Origin: Bacteroidales bacterium | Lineage (GTDB): Bacteria > Bacteroidota > Bacteroidia > Bacteroidales > UBA7960 | Direction: 5' to 3' | Assembly: GCA_003557965.1 (NCBI GenBank) | Contig: PWND01000254.1 | Location: 1 to 17,954, forward strand | DNA length: 17,954 nt | In this document: positions 8,357 through 14,711 of the stretch, piece after piece | Layout: the number at the start of each line of letters is the position of its first letter | Numbering within the stretch: the first letter of the stretch is position 1 | Translations under genes and position numbers: made by a program | Notes under the pieces: model-generated | Told to the model about the DNA's origin: nothing | The model's database searches: none | Seen by the model: only the letters and a program-made list of their open reading frames with translations

Positions 8357-8391
8357 AGCTATTACCGTGACTGGTATAGCTCGTTTTTTTT
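8357..8391 (+). terminator. rho-independent terminator, plus-strand orientation
   Basis: AGCTAT-(T)-ACC at 8357-8366 pairs with GGTATAGCT at 8373-8381 around the loop GTGACT; one T is bulged. It is followed after CG by eight T (8384-8391). The T-tract makes it read as a plus-strand terminator, although no plus-strand gene precedes it. On the minus strand it lies 8 bases beyond the Fic stop codon and could weakly end that transcript too, since it is followed there by AU-rich sequence. Confidence 0.6.
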
Positions 8392-8398
8392 CGTGTTG

Positions 8399-9439
8399 TT
8401 AAAAGTATGTATTTACAGCGAATCTAAATTGGTCAATGAATATTTCTTTAAAAATCGAAATATTATTTTGCTCATAAAATAGAAGCATTGCTTTCTTGTA
8501 TTCAACAGAATCAACCGTTCTAAATGAAATTGGACAATACTTATAATTCATTAAAACAGCATTACTTGCAATTCTTGCAGTTCTTTTATTTCCGTCTACA
8601 AATGGTTGAATGTATGAGATTAACACTAATAAAAGTAAAGCCTTCTCAAAAACGCTCTCTTTGCTGTTTACTAATTCGCACATATTCGAAAGGGCTTCCT
8701 TAATTTGGAACTCATTATCCAGAGGCCGATAGTTTGTTCCCGAAATACCCACTCTTCTCTTCCTGATGTTTTTATCGACTCCGAGTTCTTTTATCAGCAA
8801 ACTGTGAATATCTCCAATTTTGGAAACAGATAACGGAATCAAGTAGTCAGGATTTTCAATTATAAAATCAATGGCATCTTTGTGGTTTAGAAGCATAATT
8901 GCTTCTTCCTTTGTTTTTCCTGCTGCGGTTTCTTTTTCTTTAAGAAGTCTTTCCGTTTCCAATAAAGAATATGTATTCCCTTCAATTTGAGATGATTTCC
9001 AACTTAAATCAATCGCTAATCGCTCTAATTCTTTTTTGAATTCTATTTCAGAAAGCTGAGAGATATTCTTTTCAAATTGCTTTTGTAGTATATTTAACTG
9101 TTCTAATTCAGAGTTTGTAAATATACTGCAAGCTTTAAGGGTTTGAGGTATTAGTTGTAGATTAAATTTTTGCTTAATCTCTCTTTCGTCAATTTCTTTC
9201 TTGTAATAGTTTTCAATATCAATAGGGTATAGGATTTCATAGGTAGGTGAAATCAAATATTTTGTTGATTTCCCCTGGCCTTTTTTTGTTAAAAGATTTT
9301 CATCAATCAGTTTGGATAGCATTCTCTTTACTGTGGCATAGCTAATTGAATCTGAGATACTTTCGTAAATCTCTCTTGAGGAAGCTTCTTTGTTGTTCTT
9401 TATGAACTCAATTATTTTCAATTCTCTTTTATCAATCAT
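8399..9439 (-). CDS. winged-helix Fic family protein with Gln in place of the catalytic His
   Basis: 346 residues. Residues about 1-66 form a winged helix-turn-helix (ELKIIEFIKNN, EIYESISDSISYATVKRMLS, then a basic KKGQGKSTKYLI wing). A class II type inhibitory motif [ST]xxxE[GN] is present as S149-S-Q-I-E153-G154. The Fic core appears near 270-290: the usual HPFxDGNGRxxR reads QPFVDGNKRTAR at 278-289, so the His that activates the acceptor hydroxyl is Gln278 (codon CAA) and the second Gly is Lys. Active Fic enzymes AMPylate target proteins. With this change the protein may be inactive, altered in chemistry, or a ligand-sensing regulator. It stands alone on the minus strand between a reductase and a plus-strand gene, with an operator array at its promoter, which suggests autoregulation through the HTH domain. 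Confidence 0.9.
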   Translation of the reverse strand: MIDKRELKIIEFIKNNKEASSREIYESISDSISYATVKRMLSKLIDENLLTKKGQGKSTKYLISPTYEILYPIDIENYYKKEIDEREIKQKFNLQLIPQTLKACSIFTNSELEQLNILQKQFEKNISQLSEIEFKKELERLAIDLSWKSSQIEGNTYSLLETERLLKEKETAAGKTKEEAIMLLNHKDAIDFIIENPDYLIPLSVSKIGDIHSLLIKELGVDKNIRKRRVGISGTNYRPLDNEFQIKEALSNMCELVNSKESVFEKALLLLVLISYIQPFVDGNKRTARIASNAVLMNYKYCPISFRTVDSVEYKKAMLLFYEQNNISIFKEIFIDQFRFAVNTYF

Positions 9440-9450
9440 AGAATTATGTT

Positions 9451-9526
9451 TTTAGCTCACAAATATAATAATTAAAGCTCAAAAATTCGCATTTATGAGC
9501 TGTATGTTTTTTTAAAATGAGCTACA
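9451..9526. promoter_or_regulatory. symmetric four-site operator array upstream of the Fic gene
   Basis: Four 14-bp sites with the shared core AGCTCA: 9451-9464 and 9473-9486 on the plus strand, 9491-9504 and 9513-9526 on the minus strand. The layout AGCTCA-N16-AGCTCA-N14-TGAGCT-N16-TGAGCT is an exact mirror about 9488.5. Three sites share the longer pattern TnnAGCTCAnAAAT; the fourth (9526-9513) keeps the TnnAGCTCA half. Intervals of 22 bp inside each pair put the sites about two helical turns apart. The leftmost site overlaps the presumed Fic -7 element, so binding would be expected to repress. The likely ligand is the winged-helix domain of the Fic protein itself (inference). Confidence 0.7.
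9460..9467 (-). promoter_or_regulatory. -7 element of the Fic gene promoter
   Basis: TATATTTG read on the minus strand (9467 to 9460) matches TAnnTTTG exactly. Initiation would be near 9453, giving a leader of only about 13 nt before the ATG at 9439. A TTTTTG lies upstream but at a spacing of 12, shorter than usual. It overlaps the first operator site. Confidence 0.45.
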
Positions 9527-9642
9527 AAATAATGTTATCACAAATTATTCTGTTTTTTTTCGGGAAAAGTGAAATTTTTTTTACCATTTTTCGTAAACAT
9601 AAATAACACCTGGTTTTCTAACATTATTAAAACACAAAAAAG

Positions 9643-10551
9643 ATGACAATAAAGAACCGAAAAATAAAGATGTTTCTTTTATTGTTTTTTGCAGCAATAT
9701 TTGTAAACATTGTATCTGCAAGTCATATATATGCAGAAAACACCAAAAAGTTTATGGAAACAGAAGATTCGTTAATAAATATTGCTACATTAATACCAAA
9801 CTTAACACACGATTTTGAGAAACTATCTTTGAATGAAAAGTTTACAGATTTGCTTTATAGTGCATTAGAAAAAGAGGGTTCATTTTACTATCCGTTTGAT
9901 TCTTTAACCACAGTATCAGTATTAACATCACCTGACGAGGTATTTAGAATTATAACATGGTATATCCCGTTAAGTGACGGCACATTTGATTACTTTGGGT
10001 TTTTCCAGGCAAAAGATGACAGGCGGGGCGATATTGTTTTATACACATTACAAAACGATTACTTTGCAGATTATGAAGAAAAGGGAGGTGTAGAGTATCT
10101 TCAGTTGTCGCATGAAAACTGGCACGGGACTTTTTATTATGAGGTAATACATACGCGGCATGAGCGCGAGGATTATTATACATTATTAGGTTGGCGGGGA
10201 GATAATCCATTGACCCGAAAGCGAATAATTGAACCTATTCGTTTAGGGGAAAGAAGCAGGCCGGTTTTTGGTATTCCATTATTCACTTACAAGGATAACC
10301 GTTTAAGGAGAATCGTTTTTGAATATTCGGCAAATGTAAGCATGTATTTAGCCTACGACCGCCAGTTAATAAGAGGACACAGGCGTCCAACAAATATGAT
10401 AGTATTCGACAGGCTTGAACCATCTCACCCAAGATTGGAAGGCCATCGTCATTTTTACTTTCCGGAAACAAATATTGTTGATGCTTTTCTTTTTGAGGAA
10501 GGCCGATGGGTTTTTTATGAAGAAATTGATGCCAGAAACCCTGATAATTGA
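9643..10551 (+). CDS. secreted protein of unknown function, Bacteroidota type
   Basis: 302 residues that I cannot assign to a named family, although the general look is of a conserved hypothetical protein of Bacteroidota. Residues about 10-32 are a hydrophobic signal segment (MFLLLFFAAIFVNIVSASHIYA). The rest is soluble and rich in aromatic and charged residues, with likely beta-strands: FRIITWYIPLSDGTFDYFGF, DIVLYTLQND, YYTLLGWRGD, IEPIRL, VFGIPLF, RIVFEYSANVSMYLAYD, MIVFDRLEP, and a C-terminal GRWVFYEEID. No catalytic motif stands out. A second ATG at 9670 would begin the signal segment more tightly; 9643 has an AAAAAAG stretch before it. It precedes serC by 137 bases and does not obviously share its job. 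The tail after residue 300 ends normally. Confidence 0.75.
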   Translation: MTIKNRKIKMFLLLFFAAIFVNIVSASHIYAENTKKFMETEDSLINIATLIPNLTHDFEKLSLNEKFTDLLYSALEKEGSFYYPFDSLTTVSVLTSPDEVFRIITWYIPLSDGTFDYFGFFQAKDDRRGDIVLYTLQNDYFADYEEKGGVEYLQLSHENWHGTFYYEVIHTRHEREDYYTLLGWRGDNPLTRKRIIEPIRLGERSRPVFGIPLFTYKDNRLRRIVFEYSANVSMYLAYDRQLIRGHRRPTNMIVFDRLEPSHPRLEGHRHFYFPETNIVDAFLFEEGRWVFYEEIDARNPDN

Positions 10552-10613
10552 TTAGTTTAAAGAGAATTATATTTTTTTACTTTCTTTTAGTTCTAAGTAT
10601 CAGTCTTTTTTAT

Positions 10614-10621
10614 TATGTTTG
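10614..10621 (+). promoter_or_regulatory. possible -7 element of serC
   Basis: TATGTTTG matches TAnnTTTG and would start a transcript near 10628, about 60 nt before the serC ATG. The upstream partner is weak (TTTTAG at 10585-10590, 23 bases away). No terminator is visible between the preceding gene and serC, so read-through is also possible. Confidence 0.35.
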
Positions 10622-10688
10622 CCTCGTTTTGTTATTATACCATAAAACAAGTAAAAAAATATAATATAAACCATTAAATTTTTTAATT

Positions 10689-11762
10689 ATGAAAAAACAT
10701 AATTTTAGTGCCGGCCCATCGGTATTAGCAAAAGAAGTTATTGAAAACACTTCAAAAGCTGTTTTAGATCTAAATGGGATTGGATTATCAGTAATGGAAA
10801 TTTCTCATCGTGGAAAAGATTTCCAGGCAGTTATGGATGAAACTATTGCTTTATTCAAAGAGCTATTGAACATTCCGGAAGGTTACCAGGTTTTATTTTT
10901 GGGTGGTGGCGCAAGTATGCAGTTCTGCATGATTCCATTTAATTTGCTAAATAAGAAAGCCGCATACCTTGAAACCGGTGCCTGGGCAAAAAAAGCTATT
11001 AAGGAAGCTAAGTTTTTTGGCGATGTAGATCTTGTTGCATCATCATCAGATAAAAACTTTTCGTATATTCCAAAAAACTATTCAATACCGGCTGATGCCG
11101 ATTATTTCCACATTACTACCAACAACACTATATATGGTACAGAAATACATGAAGACATTGATTCTCCGGTTCCATTGGTAGCCGACATGTCATCTGATAT
11201 ATTTGCCAGGCCAATAGATGTGAGCAAATATGCAATGATATATGGTGGTGCGCAGAAAAATTTAGGCCCTGCCGGTGCAACATTTATTATTGTGCGTGAA
11301 GATATTCTGGGCAAGGTTGAAAGACAAATACCCACAATGCTAAACTATCAGACGCATATTGAGCAAGGCTCAATGTTTAATACTCCTCCTTGCTTACCTA
11401 TATACACCTGCATGGAAACTCTTCGGTGGTTGAAAAAAATCGGTGGAGTTAAAAAAATGCAAGAAATGAATAAGGAAAAAGCTGAATTATTATATAACGA
11501 AATAGATCGTAACTCACTATTTAATGGAACTGCAGACCTTGATTCACGCTCATTGATGAATATTTGCTTTGTAATGAATGAAGAGTACAAAGAATTAGAG
11601 CCTGAATTTCTTTCATTCGCAACTTCAAAAGGGATGGTAGGGTTAAAAGGCCATCGTTCGGTTGGCGGATTTAGAGCTTCTACATATAATGCTCTTCCAA
11701 AAGAAAGCGTAAAAGCTTTGGTTGAAGCAATGCAGGAATTTGAAAACAAGCATAAGAAATAA
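10689..11762 (+). CDS. serC: phosphoserine aminotransferase
   Basis: 357 residues, normal family length. The enzyme converts 3-phosphohydroxypyruvate and glutamate to phosphoserine (step two of serine synthesis) and also serves pyridoxine formation. Start HNFSAGPSVL, the PLP-contact region FLGGGASMQFCMIPFNL, ETGAWAKKA, the conserved HITTNNTIYGTEI, VADMSSDIFARPIDVSKY, and the Schiff-base lysine Lys190 in YGGAQKNLGPAG are all present, followed by the C-terminal GLKGHRSVGGFRASTYNAL. It is the first of three closely spaced genes with serA and DUF1015 (20 bases to serA). No unusual features. Confidence 0.97.
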   Translation: MKKHNFSAGPSVLAKEVIENTSKAVLDLNGIGLSVMEISHRGKDFQAVMDETIALFKELLNIPEGYQVLFLGGGASMQFCMIPFNLLNKKAAYLETGAWAKKAIKEAKFFGDVDLVASSSDKNFSYIPKNYSIPADADYFHITTNNTIYGTEIHEDIDSPVPLVADMSSDIFARPIDVSKYAMIYGGAQKNLGPAGATFIIVREDILGKVERQIPTMLNYQTHIEQGSMFNTPPCLPIYTCMETLRWLKKIGGVKKMQEMNKEKAELLYNEIDRNSLFNGTADLDSRSLMNICFVMNEEYKELEPEFLSFATSKGMVGLKGHRSVGGFRASTYNALPKESVKALVEAMQEFENKHKK

Positions 11763-11782
11763 TAATTTAAAATGACAAGAAC

Positions 11783-12706
11783 ATGAAAAAAGTATTAATA
11801 GCAACAGAGAAGCCTTTTGCACCTAGTGCCGTAGATGCATTAAAGAAAGTATTTGAATTGGCAGAATATAAAACAATAATGCTGGAAAAATATACGGACA
11901 AATCTCAACTTATTGAAGCAGTTTCAGAAATTGATGCTTTAATTATCAGAAGTGATAAAGCAACATCAGAAGTTATAAATGCTGCCAAAAACTTAAAGAT
12001 AATTGTAAGAGCCGGTGCCGGATATGATAATATTGACCTTGAAGCATGCACTTCAAAAAATATTGTAGCGATGAATACACCCGGCCAGAATTCAAATGCC
12101 GTTGCTGAACTTGCTTTCGCAATGATGTTGTACTCAATTAGAAATGGTTTTAACGGCACTTCAGGAACAGAGCTCAGGGGTAAAAAAATTGGCATTCATG
12201 CTTATGGAAATGTTGGGAAACATATAGCCAGAATAGCTAAGGGATTTGAAATGCAAGTATATGCTTTTGACCCGTTTGTAAAAAAAGATGAAATAGAAAA
12301 AGATGAAGTAATTGCAATTGACTCTGTTGAAGAATTATATAAAAAATGCCATTACATTTCTTTGAATATACCAGCAAACGAAGAAACCAAGAAATCTATT
12401 AATTATGATTTACTTTCATTAATGCCGGCAAATTCAGTTTTAGTTAATACCGCCAGAAAAGAAGTGATTGATGAGGAAGGGCTTATAAAGCTAATGAACG
12501 AAAGGCAGGATTTCTGCTACCTTTCTGATATAGCACCTGATAAAAAAGTAGAAATGGAAGAAAAGTTTGAAAGCAGGGTACTGTTTACTGCAAAAAAAAT
12601 GGGAGCACAAACTGCTGAAGCAAACATAAATGCAGGGCTTGCTGCTGCCGAGCAAATAGTTTCCTTCTTCGAGAAGGGCGACACAAAGTTTCAAGTTAAT
12701 AAATAA
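11783..12706 (+). CDS. serA: D-3-phosphoglycerate dehydrogenase, short form
   Basis: 307 residues, without the ASB or ACT regulatory domains of longer SerA proteins. It oxidises 3-phosphoglycerate with NAD, the first step of serine synthesis. Visible: LIIRSDKATSEVI, IVRAGAGYDNID at the substrate region, the coenzyme fold GKKIGIHAYGNVGKHIARIA (GxGxxG here degenerated to HAYGNVG), and NTARKEVIDEEGL with the catalytic Arg225. The usual C-terminal catalytic His (TPHIG) is missing: the matching stretch is FTAKKMGAQTAEA with Lys271-Lys272. I recall that Bacteroides and Entamoeba PGDHs also have Lys there, which points to a distinct short type rather than an inactive copy. It lies 20 bases after serC, so the two are translated from one message. 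Confidence 0.93.
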   Translation: MKKVLIATEKPFAPSAVDALKKVFELAEYKTIMLEKYTDKSQLIEAVSEIDALIIRSDKATSEVINAAKNLKIIVRAGAGYDNIDLEACTSKNIVAMNTPGQNSNAVAELAFAMMLYSIRNGFNGTSGTELRGKKIGIHAYGNVGKHIARIAKGFEMQVYAFDPFVKKDEIEKDEVIAIDSVEELYKKCHYISLNIPANEETKKSINYDLLSLMPANSVLVNTARKEVIDEEGLIKLMNERQDFCYLSDIAPDKKVEMEEKFESRVLFTAKKMGAQTAEANINAGLAAAEQIVSFFEKGDTKFQVNK

Positions 12707-12780
12707 TGAAGCTTTTTATATTTTGCAGAAATTTTTTTATAAAATTAATCTAATAAATAAATAGTAAAAATTATAAGATT

Positions 12781-14028
12781 ATGGCAATTTTAAAACCATT
12801 CAGGGGGTTCAGGCCTCCTGCGGATATTGTAAAAGATTTAGCTTCTCGCCCCTATGATGTTTTGGATTCGGAAGAGGCCAGAGAAGAAGCCGGCAACAAC
12901 AAGTATAGCTTTTTAAGGGTAGTAAAACCGGAAATTGAACTACCGAAAGATGTAAACCTCTATTCAGAACAAGTTTACAATAAAGCTAAGGAGAATTTTG
13001 AAAAATTCATTGCTAATGGTTGGCTAAAGCAAGATCAAAAAAAGCAGTATTATATATATGCTCAAACATGGGGTTCAAAAATCCAGTACGGTATTGTTGG
13101 GTGCGCAGGTGTTGAAGATTATTTAAACAATATTATTAAGAAGCACGAGCTAACCCGCCCTGACAAAGAAGAAGACAGGATGAAGCATGTAAGAAAACTC
13201 AATGCTAATGCAGAACCGGTGTTTTTTACGTATCCTGCACAAAAAGAAATAGATGATATTGTTGCAGAATTTGTAAAAGACAAGCCTGTGTATGATTTTA
13301 TGGCTGATGATGGCTTTGGGCATAAGTTCTGGTTAATTGATAGTGATGAAAAAGTTGAAGAGCTTGAGAAGTTGTTTAACAATGTTAAATATTTTTACGT
13401 TGCTGACGGACATCACAGAACTGCTGCTGCTGCACTTGTTGGTAATGAAAAAAAACAAAACAACCCAAATCATACAGGGCAAGAAGAATATAATTACTTC
13501 ATGGCAGTTTTATTTCCAGATAACCAGCTTACAATTATTGATTACAACAGGGTTGTTAAGGATTTAAACGGCCTTTCAGCAGATGAGTTTTTGAAAAAGC
13601 TTGACAAAGACTTTGTAGTTAATGAAGTTGGAGAAAAAGAATACAAGCCTTCAGAAATTCACACCTTTAGCATGTACCTTGAAGGAAAATGGTATTCATT
13701 AGAAGCAAAAGATCATACCTATGATGATAACGACCCTATAGGGGTTTTAGATGTAACAGTATTATCAAATTATGTTTTGGATGATATCCTGGGAATTAAA
13801 AATTTAAGAACTGACAAACGTATTGATTTTGTTGGTGGAATAAGAGGTTTGGGTGAGCTGAAAAGAAGAGTTGATAGTGGTGAAATGAAAGTTGCATTTG
13901 CGCTTTATCCGGTTACAATGAAGCAATTAATAGACATTGCCGATACAGACAATATAATGCCTCCGAAAACAACATGGTTTGAACCAAAATTAAGAAGCGG
14001 GCTGGTTGTTCATACTTTAAATGATTAG
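12781..14028 (+). CDS. DUF1015 family protein
   Basis: 415 residues of the DUF1015 family. The start AILKPFRGFRPPADIVKDLA and SRPYDVLDSEEAREEAG is characteristic, as are YIYAQTW, LTRPDKEEDRMKHVR (about 123-140), and YVADGHHRTAAAALVG with ADGHHR at 208-213. C-terminal elements are FVGGIRGLGELKRRV, AFALYPVTMKQLIDIAD and MPPKTTWFEPKLRSGLVVH. The biochemical function is not established. The gene follows serA by 74 bases with no terminator between, so it belongs to the serC-serA transcript, which ends at the hairpin after it. The DGHHR element recalls the motif of ParB/SerK-like proteins, which raises a role in phosphoserine or serine phosphate metabolism (inference). Confidence 0.93.
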   Translation: MAILKPFRGFRPPADIVKDLASRPYDVLDSEEAREEAGNNKYSFLRVVKPEIELPKDVNLYSEQVYNKAKENFEKFIANGWLKQDQKKQYYIYAQTWGSKIQYGIVGCAGVEDYLNNIIKKHELTRPDKEEDRMKHVRKLNANAEPVFFTYPAQKEIDDIVAEFVKDKPVYDFMADDGFGHKFWLIDSDEKVEELEKLFNNVKYFYVADGHHRTAAAALVGNEKKQNNPNHTGQEEYNYFMAVLFPDNQLTIIDYNRVVKDLNGLSADEFLKKLDKDFVVNEVGEKEYKPSEIHTFSMYLEGKWYSLEAKDHTYDDNDPIGVLDVTVLSNYVLDDILGIKNLRTDKRIDFVGGIRGLGELKRRVDSGEMKVAFALYPVTMKQLIDIADTDNIMPPKTTWFEPKLRSGLVVHTLND

Positions 14029-14068
14029 CCCAGTGCCTAACTTATAGACATAAAAATTTATCAACTTA

Positions 14069-14108
14069 AAGCAGTGAAAAAAATATGATTTTCACTGCTT
14101 TTAAATAT
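14069..14108 (+). terminator. rho-independent terminator of the serC-serA-DUF1015 unit
   Basis: A perfect 12-bp stem: AAGCAGTGAAAA at 14069-14080 pairs with TTTTCACTGCTT at 14089-14100 around the loop AAATATGA, followed by TTAAATAT. It closes the serC-serA-DUF1015 transcript 40 bases after the DUF1015 stop. Confidence 0.8.
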
Positions 14109-14109
14109 A

Positions 14110-14141
14110 TTTGGTTATTAATTAATTTATCACTATTTTTG
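14110..14141 (+). promoter_or_regulatory. promoter of rpmE2
   Basis: TTTG at 14110-14113 and TATTTTTG at 14134-14141 are separated by 20 bases, a textbook Bacteroidota -33/-7 pair. Initiation is expected near 14149, which leaves a long leader of about 185 nt before the L31 start codon. It begins right after the previous unit's terminator. Confidence 0.7.
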
Positions 14142-14148
14142 CACCCCA

Positions 14149-14334
14149 AAATAAAGGTGAGAAAAATTGAATTATAATATTTTTCGAAATTTGCATAAAT
14201 GAGAACCTCACCTGCCGGAAGTAAATATACTTTTATTTATAAAGCAAGAGGGTTCCATAGAAACAAAAGCACCTAAGAATAAATATAAGTACGTAAATAA
14301 TTGTAAAACGGTTTAATAACTATAATTTATACAG
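14149..14334 (+). ncRNA. long rpmE2 leader with alternative stems
   Basis: This noncoding stretch has two competing base-pairings. Stem A: AGGTGAG at 14155-14161 with CTCACCT at 14207-14213. Stem B: ATG-a-GAACCTC (14199-14209) with GAG-g-GTTCCAT (14248-14258), about ten pairs with two single-base bulges. CTC at 14207-14209 is needed by both, so they exclude each other. If stem B forms, AGGTG (14155-14159) can instead meet CACCT at 14270-14274. Such overlapping pairings fit a ribosomal-protein autoregulatory leader, but the folding is mine by eye. Confidence 0.45.
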
Positions 14335-14601
14335 ATGAAAAAAGACATTCACCCAAAAGATTATCGTTTCGTAGTGTTTAAAGATATGTCGAACGATTAC
14401 GCATTTCTTACTCGCAGCACAGCAAGTACAAAGGATACAATAAAGTGGGAAGATGGGAAAGAATATCCATTAGTAAAAGTAGAAATATCTCATATGTCGC
14501 ATCCTTTTTACACAGGTAAACAACAATTGGTTGATACTGCAGGACGTGTTGATAAATTTAGGTCTAAATATAAAAAGCACACAGAGAGTAAAGAAAAGTA
14601 A
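14335..14601 (+). CDS. rpmE2: 50S ribosomal protein L31 type B
   Basis: 88 residues, matching type B L31 (bL31B): MKKDIHPKDYRFVVFKDMSN, FLTRSTASTKDTI, ISHMSHPFYTGKQQLVDTAGRVDKFRSKY. It lacks the zinc-binding cysteines of type A L31, so it is the zinc-independent form. It binds the large subunit near the central protuberance and bridges to the small subunit. Single-gene unit with its own promoter, long leader and terminator. The lysine-rich tail (KKHTESKEK) is ordinary. Confidence 0.97.
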   Translation: MKKDIHPKDYRFVVFKDMSNDYAFLTRSTASTKDTIKWEDGKEYPLVKVEISHMSHPFYTGKQQLVDTAGRVDKFRSKYKKHTESKEK

Positions 14602-14617
14602 AAAAAAATAAATATTT

Positions 14618-14647
14618 AAAAAAGCCCTTCAAAAGGGCTTTTTTTTT
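14618..14647 (+). terminator. terminator of rpmE2
   Basis: AAAAAAGCCCTT at 14618-14629 pairs with AAGGGCTTTTTT at 14633-14644 around a CAA loop, and the T-run continues to 14647. The A-run on the left would let it act in both directions. It is the strongest hairpin in the window and sits 17 bases beyond the stop codon. Confidence 0.9.
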
Positions 14648-14659
14648 AAAAAAAAATTC

Positions 14660-14667
14660 TATCTTTA
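14660..14667 (+). promoter_or_regulatory. -7 element of the GlmU-like gene
   Basis: TATCTTTA, one base off TAnnTTTG, lies about 45 bases before the ATG at 14712; initiation near 14674 gives a leader of about 38 nt. The -33 partner is not distinct because the terminator T-tract occupies that position. Confidence 0.45.
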
Positions 14668-14711
14668 GCACTTATTATATTGTATAATCAATCTATAAAT
14701 AAACGAACACT

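Noticed and set aside
11348..11749. 133-residue minus-strand frame inside serC
   Set aside because: It is antisense to a fully conserved serC and has no family resemblance; a shadow frame.
11783..12706. SerA as an inactive paralogue because the catalytic His is missing
   Set aside because: It sits in a serC operon with an intact frame and retained Arg225, and the Lys form is remembered from other Bacteroidota.
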